Positions 23,633 through 35,008 of a stretch of 64,000 nt of DNA are shown piece by piece; within the stretch, counting starts at the first letter, position 1, and each line of letters starts with the position of its first letter. The notes under the pieces are model-generated. The model saw only the letters and a program-made list of their open reading frames with translations, was not told the origin of the DNA and searched no databases. Source of the DNA: Rhipidocladum racemiflorum (lineage: Eukaryota; Streptophyta; Magnoliopsida; Poales; Poaceae); the NCBI GenBank assembly GCA_036346355.1, contig CM070588.1:16477914-16541913 (forward strand). Direction: 5' to 3'. Position numbers and translations under genes: made by a program.

Positions 23633-23794
23633 CCAGCGGTGTAGCCTGGACGCCATCTGTCCGCTAGGTGACCATCTTGCTGACCGCCAGCGGCGTGGCC
23701 TGGACGCCATCTGTCCGCTGGGCGACCACCATACTGACTGCCAGCGGCACGGCCTGGACGCCACCTGTCCGCTGGGCGAGCACCTTCCACTCTT
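23633..23794. repeat. Three 54-bp GC-rich tandem repeats
   Basis: Units start at 23633, 23687 and 23741, each opening CCAGCGGYRYRGCCTGGACG. 54 bp equals 18 codons, and the minus strand is open through all three (frame 23578-23790) with an ADRWRPG-containing period. GC content is clearly above the surroundings. No known protein family recognised; it may be a fragment of another element's internal region. Confidence 0.8.
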
Positions 23795-23837
23795 ACTGCG
23801 GTGAAGTGGGCACCCTGGTGTAGAATACACCGACAGT

Positions 23838-25128
23838 TGTAATATTGCCACGTGATGATATGAAGTGTAGGTACCTGTGTTGTTCTACATGGAAATTGAA
23901 ATTATTGTTGCCATGTGTTGCACAATCATCAAACTGGGAAGGGAAATGATTTAGACTGGGGCAAGTGGCAAGAGGTTGTATGCCAAGTGGGCCTGTGTGG
24001 CATTTGGGTTGATGAGTGTTGTGAGGGCTGTGTGCCAAATTTTTGAGAGAAGGATGTCTTGCCCTGGACAGTTAAGGACTTCACTTTGCTAGCCTTTGAA
24101 CTGAGTTACCAGTACAACCACATGACTGGAGTGGGACGGACTTAGTTTAGTAGGATTCTGAAATCTTACCTTTGATACCTCAGGGCGACAGTTGCACAGT
24201 GTGTAATTGCAAGGGGAGCATACCTGTGCTACGGCTGGGTATGCATCCAACGGTGTTCGTCGGTCCTACCATTCGACTCTGTGTGAGGGGAGTGATAGTG
24301 AAGGCAATACCGGAGAGGTTCCTAGGTTGAGATAGAAGTCTCTGAAACACTTTGTTACGGTTAATCACCTGTGTGGTGAGAGACTGTATCTTGTGGTTAA
24401 AGTGTACAACCTCTGCAGAGTATGTCAAAACTATTCGAATAGCCGAGTCCGCGGTACTGGACAATGCTCGGGAATTACAGTCAAGGGTTAGATCTTTGTT
24501 AAAGATGTGGAATGGGAGGTTGTGTGCCAGTGATAATTGCTTAGTGAATTTGGGCTGTGTGCAAACTGTTTGGAAAGAAATTGAGAACTTATTATCACTA
24601 CAATAATGTTTCATTGCCTTTGAATCTATTAAGACTATTTGGTAAAAGGAATTATTGCTTGACGCAAAGTAACCACTTAATCCATTCCTTTGGAAGAAGC
24701 CAAGCATATAGTATTAGAAATGCATCTCTGTGCATGACTTGCTGAGTATGTTGTATATTCACCCTTGCCATTAACCGAAATCAGAGGAGGAGTCAACACC
24801 CGTTTTGGAGGAGGAATATATCAACGACCAGGAGAACTAAGAAGCAAGCCCCGTCAGTTGCTTGTGGTGATGTGATGGGTTCATCAATACTTTTATTTCT
24901 CGCTGCTAATGTTTATTTATCTTTATTATTGTAAGCCCTGCGTGGCAGACTATTGTAAGGTGACCTTAAGGTCTTGCAACCAGTTTATATTAATGTTTGA
25001 AGTACTTTATTTATATTTCCACTTGTATGATTGTGGTACTTCATCCCTATTATGAATGTTTGCGCTAGCATGATCCTAGACTATTGCAGAATACAGAGGG
25101 TCCGGATTTGCAGATTTGGGTCCCGACA
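23838..25128 (+). repeat. Truncated 5' LTR of Y2
   Basis: From the words GCCACGTGATGAT onward it follows 19590-20875 with moderate divergence. It ends GGGTCCCGACA at 25128, exactly as the solo LTR does. The short frames inside are not genes. Confidence 0.9.
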
Positions 25129-25132
25129 GAGG

Positions 25133-25144
25133 TCGTATCAGGGC
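25133..25144 (+). other. Primer-binding site of Y2
   Basis: TCGTATCAGGGC, two bases off the tRNA-Met type site TGGTATCAGAGC, four bases after the LTR end. Confidence 0.8.
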
Positions 25145-25339
25145 CATACTGACTGTAGGACTGGCCCTTAGAAAGAATGGTTGTTGGGGGGTGAAAAATT
25201 ATTTTCTAAAATTAAAAGTGAACAAGAAAATAAAATCACTCCTGTCTCATCCCTTCTTCCTGTTCATTACTTTTTGCTAAAATTTTTGTGGTTATTTTGT
25301 TTTAAAATTCTGAGAGTTGACAAGGATATCTTCTAACAG

Positions 25340-25800
25340 ATGAGGAGGATCCACTCTTATGGAGAGCGCATTGGAGGATACGCCACTAAACTATGGCATT
25401 TGATGCAGCTGCTCAAAGGGTCAACTCTACATGGGGACCATTGTCATGGAAGCAGGACAGGTCCAGGCGTGGGATGTCAAGATCACCGTGTACACTTGGG
25501 AGAGGACGAGGGTAAGTCGTCCTACCTACGTCACTATCCGGAGGTCTTCGTTCGAGGCCGGGATCCAGGAGACATCGCGCCTGGCAATGAGACACATCGC
25601 TCGGACCTACTCGAGGGAATTGGAAGGCACGGTGTTTCGCCATCACCCACGCTGAGATAACCATATCGACCGAGAGCTGATAGTGGATGAGGATGCCACG
25701 GTTACCTACCTGGCACGATTTGTCATCGTCGAAGAGGATACTATGGATGAGACTACCCAGGAGCTGCAGAGGACTCGCGACGAGGTCACGGGGGTGAGAA
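25340..25800 (+). pseudogene. Y2 leader ORF remains upstream of gag
   Basis: Plus-strand frames here, notably 25431-25655 with WDVKITVYTWERTRV, SRLAMRHIARTYSREL and a YHP-like end, look like the extra ORF that precedes gag in several grass gypsy families. The frame ends in TGA near 25655, and the continuation (VDEDATVTYLARFVI, then TTQELQRTRDEV) is in another register. Function unknown. Low-to-moderate confidence that it was coding. Confidence 0.45.
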
Positions 25801-25815
25801 CACAGCTGCGGGAGG

Positions 25816-25914
25816 CTTGAGAGTACCTACCTCGCTCCATTCAGAGGGCTCGAGAGTACCTACCTCGCTCCATTCAGAGGCTCGAGAGTACCTACCTCAC
25901 TCCATTCAGAAGAT
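25816..25914 (+). repeat. Triplicated 33-bp segment in the Y2 leader ORF
   Basis: CTYGAGAGTACCTACCTC begins at 25816, 25849 and 25881 (spacing 33 and 32). The first step keeps the frame (11 codons). The second is one base short and would shift it. Confidence 0.85.
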
Positions 25915-25925
25915 AATTGGCTTAG

Positions 25926-26497
25926 GTCAATCGAGAGGAAGTTGCATATTACTCAATGCAATGGAAATGAGAGTGTACTTTATGCCTCTCATAACTTGGA
26001 AGGTACAGCGGCAGAATGGTGGGAGAACTACTGCGCAACATAGGAGAATCCCCATGAAATAACTTGGGAGGAATTTACCGCTGCATTCCATCAGTATCAT
26101 GTGCCAGAGGTTATCATGGACCTGAAGAAGGAAGAGTTCAAGACTTTGAAGCAAGGAGACCAGTCTGTGGCCGATTATCTGAATAAATTCACTCCGTTGG
26201 CGCGTTATGCTCCAGAAGACATGGCAACTGAAAAGGCTAGACAATCCCATTTCGTGAAGGGATTGAATACTGGGTTGCAAGTGGGATTGATAACCCACAC
26301 ATTTCAAGATTTCCAGGAGCTTGTAAACAAAGCTCTCATTTTGGAGGACAAGCGTCGTGAACTGCATGATAATTGCAAGCACAGGATGGCGCAGCAGAGT
26401 GGACGTTCAGGTCAGCAAAGAGATAGGATGATACCACAGCAGTTTGCAAGGTTTCAACCTCGAGGCAATACCCGTGCACCACTACCAGCAGAGTGCC
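25926..26497 (+). pseudogene. Y2 Gag
   Basis: The frame reads YASHNLEGTAAEWWENYC, a TAG stop at 26041-26043, then EITWEEFTAAFHQYHVPE, KKEEFKTLKQGDQSVADYL, FTPLARYAPEDM, SHFVKGLNTGLQVGL and QELVNKALILEDKRREL. This is the Retrotrans_gag capsid domain followed by a glutamine- and arginine-rich linker. It is cut at 26497 by element Z. No zinc knuckle or protease follows on either side of Z. Confidence 0.88.
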
Positions 26498-28103
26498 TGT
26501 GACATTTCGGTAGGAGTTTAGGTCGTGTTTCTTGTGACATTATAGAATGTGACATTTTAAAATGTGTCATGATAGTTTGGGGCATTACGGTATGAGGTTT
26601 TATCGGGTTTTGGGCCGTTTTTGGGTGTTTGGGCCTCTCCAGGGGAGTTTGGGCCTTGGGGGACCCATGTGGGGAAATTTCTGCAAGAAAACCCTAGGGC
26701 TTCCCCCTAGCGCCCCCTTGCCTCCCCCCATACGCCCCCTTGTCTCTCCTAGCCGCCGCCCTCCTTGCCACCCCTAGCCGCACCTCTCCCTCCCCCTTTG
26801 CACCCCTCCCACGTCTCCCCACCTCAATCTCCACCTCTCGTAGCCCCCATCGTGCTGTTCGGGAATGCTCCATCCGCGGGGATTCGGCGTTTCCGGCGGT
26901 TCCGGCGAGGGGACGGAGGATCGGGTCGCGAGGTGGAGATGTGCGTCGATCCGAAGGTACGTCAAGGGAAGGTAAGCAATGGGGATTTGGTTTGTAGGGT
27001 TGTGGTTCTGGTTAGGTGGTGATTAACATGATTAATTTTGGTGTTTAGGTGCTGCCATTAGAGGTATGAAGTCATTTATTAGATATGTCTCGCGCGGTTG
27101 CCCCAACCAATTCTAGACAGTCGACTTCGGTCACAGTTTTGGGGATTTTAGGTTCGGAATTTGGCCATCCTCATGTTGAGAAAGTTGTAGGTAATTTCAA
27201 TACCTTTCAGTGGACACCAAGAACCAAAAATTCCGATCAGTAGTTTGAAAGTTATGGCTATTTTACCGAACATGTTCAAAACTGTGACGTGATTTGGACA
27301 GATCGTGATGATCTGTAGATTAGTCAATTTTAGATGCCGAATCAGTTTTTCCCAATACTGTGAAAAAGCTAGGAAATTTCCTAATATTCGAGAAAATGTA
27401 CTCGTTTACTTAATTTGGAGTCCTAGAACTCAAGTTATGCTAGTTGGAAGCTTGCTGTCCTGTAGGGACAGATTCTCTGTTTTCGGGTATTAGGGGTTGT
27501 TTGCGAAGTCGGGGTAGGGGATCGTTCTTGTACTGTTTTGAGGGCACGTTTTGAGTGTGTGGTACCTATGTGCAGGTGGTGTGACCCCGGGAGTGCCCTC
27601 ATCCTCTCGCCAATCCGTCGCCCGCGGTTGAAGGCAAGTGTATTGTAGTGGTTGCGGCTTAGGGTGCCATAATGTTTGATAATGAGATGGTTTACACATG
27701 TTTTATGATATGATACCATGATTGACTCTTGCTTGCAACATGATGACAACGGTTTATTATGAGGCTATGCAATGATTACTTGAGTTTATCTGCAAGTTGT
27801 TTATGTTTATGACATATTTGCATACATGGCATGAGAACTGTCCAGGTCGGTGAGAAAGTCATAACTAGTCCGGTAAGGTCGGTGAGAAAGTTATGACTAA
27901 TCCAGAGCTCCATTGAATAAGACCTAACTCGTGATTCTATCCACAGTTGTGAATGGAAGCGAGGAGTAGGCACCCTCCATCTACGGGGTGGAAGGGGAAA
28001 GAGGGTGCACACCGACGGGTGTGCACTCGGCAATACCGGTATGTGCTTCAAAGGGACATGTGCATTGCATGAATGAAGTGGTTTATGAGATGATTATGAT
28101 CTT
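26498..28103 (+). repeat. Z 5' LTR, first part (truncated)
   Basis: Begins with the same words as the 3' LTR at 49336 and follows it closely, with a ~45-bp gap near 26670, up to about 28100. The last ~600 bp of the ~2.27-kb LTR are missing. A second Z-family LTR begins at 28104. Confidence 0.85.
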
Positions 28104-30305
28104 TGTGAAACTACGGAATGGCGTGACATTATAAATTGTGTTATTAGCGAATAAAACCTTACGGTATGAGGTTAAATAGCGTTTTTGGGCTGTTTTCTGG
28201 GAAATTGGGCCTTCCGGGGGAATTGTGCGCTTGGGGGAACTTCGTGGGCCGGAGGTGGGAGGCCCTTGGCCCAAGTGGGAGAGGGATTAGGGCAGCAAGG
28301 GGCTGCCATGCGCCCCAATCCTCCCCCATGCGCCTCCCTCCCCTCCTCCCCACCTAGCCGCCGCCCCCCACCTCCTCCTTGTCGTGTGCCCCACCCTCCT
28401 CCCTCTTGCGCCTCCACCTTCCCTCTCCTCTCCAGCCCCCCCTAGTCGGCCTAGGAGACTTCCTCACCCCTCCACACCGCTGTCCTCTCGATTGGAAAGC
28501 TCCACAATGAGGAGATCCGGCGGATTCGGAGCGAGGAAGGAGATAGGGAGATCTGGGAGGAGAAGATTCGACGTTCGTTGTTCGTCGGGCGAAGGTATGG
28601 CTATGGGTAATCTTTGGGGATGGACTACGTGCTGATATAGAGGAGGTTTTGGTGCTTTTAGATCGAAAGGTGGTGCTGCGATTGGATAGAATTGATGAAA
28701 ACTAGAGATTGTATGGCGTTCTGTTTCGGGCAGATTGGATGTCTGACCTACGGTTTGGGTTTTCGCAATTTCAGACGCGTTTCCTGCTCGAACATATGTT
28801 GAGAAAGTTGTAGATAATTTGAATACCTTTCATTGTACACCAAGAATGCATAATTCCGATCATCCGTTTGAAAGTTATGGCTGTTTTACCAAACATGTTC
28901 AAAACTGTGATGTGATTGGGACAGATCGGGTTGATCTGTAGATTTGCCAATTTTAGAAGCCGAATCAGATTTTTCTAATACTTAGATAAATCTAGGAAAT
29001 TTCCTAAGCTTCGCGATGATGTACTCTTTTACTCAATTCGGAGTCCTAGAACTAAAGTTATGCTAGATGGAAGCACGCTGTCCCGAAGGGACAGATTCTC
29101 TGTTTTCGGGTTTTAGGGGTTGTTTGCGAAGTCGGGGTAGGGGATCGTTCTTGTACTGGTTTGAGGGCACGTTTTGAGTGTGTGGTACCTATGTGCAGGT
29201 GGTGTGACCCCGGGAGTGCCCTCATCCTCTCGCCAATCCGTCGCCCGCAGTTATGGCAAGTGTATTGGAATGGGTAGCGTGTTGTATGTTGCTAGTCTTG
29301 ATTAGATGCAAATTGATTACATGATGTGCTATCTTGCCATGATTAGTGTTTGCCCATGATATTATGAAAATGCCTTATTATGATGCTATGCAATGATTAG
29401 TTGAGTTATGTGCAAGTTGTTTATGTTTATGGCATAATTGCATACATGGCATGAGAACTGGCCAGGTCGGTGCGAAAGTCATAACTAGTCCGGTAAGGAC
29501 GGTGAGAAAGTTATGACTAATCTGGAGCACCATTGAGTAAGACCTACCTCCTGATTCCATCCACCGTTGTGAATGGAAGCGAGGAGTAGGCACCCTCCAT
29601 CTACAGGATGGAAGGGGAAAGAGGGTGCACGCCGATGGGTGTGCACTCGACAATACCGGTATGTGCTTCAAGGAGACATGTGCATTGCATTGCATTGCAT
29701 TATATGATGATGTTATATGATGATGTCAATGAGATGCATACAATGTGAATATGAGATGTTTATGATGTTTAATATGAGAAGTAGTGATGAAGGTACTGGA
29801 ATGTGTTTTCTTGTTCCATTGCAATATACTTGCTAAGTGATGAACTCACGCTTGTGTTTATATTGTTTTTCTTAGGTACCATGAAACCGGCATGCGGGAA
29901 AAAGGGTTTAGCTACACATCTACACGTAGCTCCACACAAAGTAGATAGTGTTATCATTTGGAGTCTTGATAATAAAATTAATGCCATGAAACTTGGAGGA
30001 TTGCTTAACTGTGTGCTCGGTCTTATTATTTGATTCGTTTAACTCATGAAGTTGTTGAATGCTTTATCTTGGTCTTATATTGTTGCTATGTCACCTATTA
30101 TTACTGTTTTATATGCTTTTCATTATGATATAATTTGTGATACTTTGTTGTTGCTCCGAATCATTGAAAAACAAAGGAGATGCTGCCGAAACTTTCGGTT
30201 TTAGCATTTGCACCTCTGCTGTAATTTTACTTTATTTGTGGTATTTAGATGTTGTTTAGTCTATGTTTGGTAACATTCAGGCATACTAGATGCCGGGGTA
30301 TTACA
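28104..30305 (+). repeat. Second Z-family LTR abutting the first, followed by the primer site
   Basis: A full-length LTR (2.2 kb): starts TGTGAAACTACGG like the solo LTR at 40553, and ends GATGCCGGGGTATTACA directly before a tRNA-type primer site. It is more similar to the copies at 40553 and 51009 than to the 26498 copy. No target duplication pairs its two ends. It probably belonged to a second Z-family element that inserted in the first LTR, with later loss of the remainder. Confidence 0.78.
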
Positions 30306-30307
30306 GT

Positions 30308-30319
30308 TGGTATTAGAGT
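30308..30319 (+). other. Primer-binding site of Z
   Basis: TGGTATTAGAGT follows two bases after the LTR end TTACA. It matches the tRNA-Met type site TGGTATCAGAGC at 10 of 12 positions. Confidence 0.82.
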
Positions 30320-30499
30320 AGGCTTCAGGTCCGTGGTGTATGAACTTAGTGCAATACCATAGGGTTAACTAAAATTTTGATGTGGGATAACCTAGAAACA
30401 TGGCCTAGGTTGTACTTAAAATTTTGTCATAGGATAGCAACATTAAAACTTGTTTAAGTGGAATAACTAATTTAAAATTTGACACACATGGATGCACAG

Positions 30500-33312
30500 T
30501 GAGAGGAGCCGCCCAGACCGTCCTCGGGTTATTTGAGTGCTCAGTCATTCGAATCGGTTTTGGAGGCTAACAACGGACCACCGAGGGTGCGCTCGCAGTG
30601 TTAGCACCCCAGCCCAATTGAGACAACGGTGAGACCCTTCGAATAACTCGACAACGATCCCGGTATTCCCCCGGTATGCGACCCGAAGCTCGCCCAAGAT
30701 CCCGGCATACCGGTTTCCAATGCCATATCAGCTCAATTTGCATAAAGGGGGCAACGAACCCGAAAACCCCCACCACCAGACACGCAACGTGGAAGCAAGG
30801 CCAAACAACAACAACGGCACAAAGACAAAACCGCAACAACCACACCACTACCACAAAGGCGCAAAGCTAACAAGGATAGGAGGATACATAAACATGAGAA
30901 TAGTATCAAAATACATCCAGGTTCAACCGCAACGCAGACAAGTATTTGAGCCTAGACACAACATAACTTACAGCTAACTATACAACAAAAGAATACACGG
31001 CTACAAAACTAAATCCAAAAGTAAAACATCTCCGGAAGTGTCATGCCTCTGAACACTTCCGAGCGTGTATGACGGCGTAAGTAGCCTCTACTCGGTGCCC
31101 CGCCCGGTCACCGATAGGCAGTACAGGCAAAACTCACACCCATCCGGATCCTCACCTGAAAACCACAAAGCAGAAGCATGAGTACAGAAGGTACTCGCAA
31201 GACTTACCCGTGGTCAATATATGACCGACTCGAAAGAGTATACATTTAGATGTAGCAAGGAATCAAGCTTACGGTACAGAGTGCGGAAAAGCTTAACTTT
31301 GTTGTTTAATTACAATCCACAACTCAATTTCACACCTTTCATAGCACTTATGAACTGCACCTATTACTAGAGTGAAATCTGAAACTTACAGTTAATGCAA
31401 AGCAAGAGTCAACATAAACTAGTATCACCACCATAACCAGCTTTCATTAAGTTCAAGTTCTTACTACGTTGAAGTGTCAGATGATACGAGCGTGCTCATA
31501 TCCGAGAGCGCGGCAATTCCAATCGCTTATTCACCCTGCAGGGGATCATCAATCGCATGACATGTGCCACAAGGAACCTCATGTCAACCCTCCTCCTATC
31601 CATGCATATTCATTGGGCCATCTTCATGTGGTCCGAGCACCTAGCACCCCCTTGAGTGGCCCAAGCCCGGCTTGGCCCTCGAGAGTCGGCCTATTTCTCA
31701 CCCTCAACCACGCCCAACCGCATGAGGGCACACCCCATCGAATAGCATGTGATGAAAGAATAGCTTACCGTCCCATTCCGGCATACGACTAATAAGATGT
31801 GCTCGATCAACATGGTAAACAATGGATCGGTCCTCAACTGACACAGTGTAATGACTACCACACTTGAGTCTCCACACCCAAGTGATCCAACTTCCTCGCC
31901 CGGTCTCATTTCATTTTCCATTTCTCTTTATAATCATAAGCACTGCAACCCCATACTGTGAAGTGTAATGACCTCATGCGATGGAACTGTCCACCGCTTG
32001 GCCCATACCCGACACCTAAGCAATTAAGCGTGGACACAATATATTTACCCATATACTAGCTCCAAGGCAGGTGTTCAACAATATCAAGGGTGTATGTGCA
32101 ACAACTTTGTTCTAATACCAATCCCACCATCCAACTCCTAATGCATAACTTAATCATCCAATAAGCAATTGATTCACAAAAATAATTTACACATAGGTTT
32201 GAACATGCTTAGGTGCTTGCCTGATGCTTCTGCTTGAGTTTCGACCATAACTTGCTCCTCGGCAATCCCCTCGACCACGGCCACGTCAGTCACCGCGGTA
32301 TCGTTCTCTACACGGACACAATGCATGAATGAGATGCATGTAATGCAGATGAAAAGAAATACAAGTACATTCCCTGCCGAAAACAGCATAACCGGCGAGC
32401 ACTACGCGAGTCGCAGATCAGCCAACCCGGTGTCTGGACACTCCGGACATGGCACATTTCGCCCAATGACCCAAGGGATTGGAGAGGTTTCCGAGTTCTA
32501 CGGCACCACGAGAACCAGATCTACAACTTTCGTACACGTGGCCAAGCTGGAGAAGCTCCGAGCTAGCCCAAACACAACGAAACGACGCCCACTTCTAAAA
32601 ACCCCAACCAAAATTTAATCAAATGCTTAGGATGGCATCATCTACCCCCGATCTCTCACCTTATACCCAAGCATTGCCTAATCCACCCCAAAAATCCAAC
32701 CACCCACCAAAAACCCTAACACCCCAAGGTTTACCCCCAACCTCAAACTACAAGACCAAGCCCCAAATCTACTTCCATGGACGCCCAGAACCCAAGAACC
32801 CATGAATCAACTCCAAGAAGAGGTCTTACCTTCAAGGAGGGTGAAGAAGAAGGAGGGGAAGCCGGGTAGAGGAAGGAGGACGCCGGCTTGGGGAGGAACT
32901 TGAGGACACCGGTGTAGGGAGTCTCCAGAGAAAAGCCACGGGAGGACGCCGACCTGACAGGGAGTCGCCGGACATGTGCTCGGTGAAGGAGAGCATGGGA
33001 GTGGGGAGCAAGAGGTAGGGGAGAAGTGAACAAAGAGCCATGAAATGGGACTTTTATACTCAACCCCCGCAAAGTCCGGACACTCCGGGTTGGGGCATTC
33101 GGTCAACCCAATCCGGACACTCCGGATAATTCATCCGGACATTCTGGGTTAGGGCTTTTGGGTAGACCCAGTTCGAACACTCCGGATGTTGCATCCGAAT
33201 ACTCCGGGTTCTATCCAGACATTCTGGATATTTTGTTCACTCCGGATTACCCAGAATTTCGGCACAGGATCCAATCGTCGCGTAAGTCGAATTTTGGATC
33301 GGGGCCCTGACA
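30500..33312 (-). mobile_element. Solo LTR of family X (copy X1)
   Basis: On the minus strand it starts TGTCAGGGCCCCGATCC at 33312 and ends at 30500. It is flanked by the exact duplication CACAG (30495-30499 and 33313-33317). It is an inverted copy of 52323-55133 (both 2.81 kb). No coding domain. One terminus is slightly altered (TGAGAGG rather than TGTGGGG on the plus strand). Confidence 0.92.
33060..33250. repeat. TCCGGA-type motif array in X1
   Basis: Repeated GTCCGGACACTCCGG-like phrases at roughly 15-25 bp intervals, each partly self-complementary. The matching array in X2 is at 52345-52560. Isolated extra copies occur elsewhere in both LTRs (near 32430 and 53165-53240). Confidence 0.75.
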
Positions 33313-33317
33313 CACAG

Positions 33318-34533
33318 TAGGGAAAGGGTATGGGTATCGTTGATTTACACTTAAATATTGTATTTAAGCTTTGATGTTGAATGCTACATCTGATGATGCA
33401 TGATGTTATATTTACGAAAGTATTGTTTGAATTGCTATATTTATGATGTAGTGGGGTTGCGGTGCCGAAGGGTTTCGGTCACCTCTTTTTGTTCATAGTA
33501 AGGGTGTGGTTTGACGGTGTGGCCATTTAGCGCCATCACCGAAGAACTATTAACCCCTGTGGGAGAAGAGCGCTTACCCTTTCTGTCGTAGATTTGGTAG
33601 TTGACTGGAGTCAAATAGAAGAGTTTTGGTGGAACATTTGGTTTTTCTTGGAGCCTCCATCTTCCTTCTTGGAAACTGCAGATCTTAAGAATTCTTGAAG
33701 AGTTTTGGTTTTCAGAGTTGAGCACTCCTGCATTTCTGTTGGAGTTTTGTTTTCTTCCTTGCCTGGAATGGAGAAGTTGTTTATCGATGTTCATTCATGT
33801 TCTTGAGCTGTAGTTATCTTTAAAGTTGGCTTGCATCCTATTCGTCAAGAGTAGGTGACCTATGAAGGTGTTTAGAAAAGTTTTTGTTCATACTATGTAG
33901 TATGTATTAATGTGGTTTATGGAATGATGTATTGCTAAGTTAATCTGTGAGTTGAATCGATTCCATGTGATTGTATCTTTAGCTTTAGGATCAATAGACT
34001 ACTAGTGTTGTAGTTTACTCTATAGTGAGAATGATTAAATGTGTTAATGTACAGGCTTAGAATATGTTGCTTTGCTTTAAAAGTGCCTATGACCCTCGAT
34101 AATGTTTAAAGTTTTAAACCCTGATGCATAGTTAGGACATTAAGATGATGTAAACTACTGATATTGTTAAAGAAACCTTGCTGGTTGTTTAAAGATGTTC
34201 TAATTTAACGTGTTAATAGAGAAATTTAATCATGCTGGCATGTGAACTTAACTTGGAAGTTGATTAGAGTTGCTATTTATGTTGCTGCAAACCATTAGTA
34301 TATTTGGAAGTATGCATATGTGTTCCTATAATGCTAGTACCGATGTCAATTGGGAAAATATAGGTTTTGTTGTTTTTAAGAACACTGTGCTGGTCTAACT
34401 TATTAAATTTATTTTAATAGTTGGACTATGTTGTGTAGTAACAATTTGTTATGATATATGGATAGAGTAACTAAAAACAATGCAGTTGTTTTTATGGTTA
34501 TGCCCATTTATTGATATTGATGACTTAGTAGTG
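33318..34533 (+). other. Z internal region, left flank of the MULE
   Basis: AT-rich sequence between X1 and the MULE. ORFs such as 33441-33794 match no domain. Nothing else recognised. Confidence 0.5.
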
Positions 34534-34543
34534 GTGGTAATTG

Positions 34544-34735
34544 GAATTTTTTTTTAAATAATACTTTTTTTAAACTGAATTACGTTTTTAATATACGGAA
34601 TAAAAAATTTGCAAAAATAATATGCCGTCGCCGAACGGTATGGCGAATACCCTATTTTCACCGAACCGTGCGGCGAACACCCTATTTTCGCCATACGGTT
34701 CGGCGAAAATAGGCTAATTGCGCTATTAAGTTTAC
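34544..34735 (+). repeat. MULE left terminal inverted repeat
   Basis: Pairs with 47092-47283 with only a few mismatches over ~190 bp, including the shared phrase TAATTGCGCTATTAA. Confidence 0.92.
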
Positions 34736-34905
34736 TTAACCATGGGCTAGGGTATTTTCGCCGTACCGTGTGGCGAAAATTGGGTATTCGCCACATGGTA
34801 CGGCGAAAATAGGTAGTCGCCGTACTATACGGCGAAAATATATTATTCGCCAAGCCGTATGGCGAAAATAGGTAGTCGCCAAGCCGTATGGCGAAAATAT
34901 ACAAA
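34622..34905. repeat. Subterminal hairpin array, left end of the MULE
   Basis: About eight units of the type TTTTCGCC-(9 nt)-GGCGAAAA, each an 8-bp-arm hairpin with a variable CGGT-containing loop, every ~30 bp. Some overlap the terminal repeat and some lie inside it. A matching array is at 46957-47205. Confidence 0.85.
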
Positions 34906-35008
34906 ACATGGAATAAAATAATTATACCATATGCATATAGTGTTGGATGTTCCATTTATGCAAAAATATGTACGTATTAATTGAGTTGAATACCCTATTT
35001 AAATACTG

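Larger units (their letters stand above)
23838..26497 (+). mobile_element. Y2: Ty3/gypsy element, left part
   Basis: A truncated 5' LTR (23838-25128), a primer site, leader ORF remains and gag on the plus strand. The LTR matches the last 1.3 kb of the solo LTR at 17184-20875. The gag is cut at 26497 by the large insertion Z, and pol resumes at 56722. The outer ~2.4 kb of the 5' LTR are absent. Confidence 0.88.

Noticed and set aside
24180..24707. 175-aa minus-strand ORF
   Set aside because: Lies in the Y2 LTR, antisense, with no domain. The same stretch in the solo LTR at 19.9-20.4 kb does not keep it open.
26740..27022. Proline/serine-rich ORFs recurring at 49518-49871 and near 28185-28445 and 51116-51337
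   Set aside because: They sit in the GC-rich part of Z-family LTRs and are not kept in frame between copies.
33318..34533. Possible Helitron or MITE in the Z internal region
   Set aside because: I looked for terminal inverted repeats, a TA or TTA duplication and a CTRR-hairpin end and saw none.
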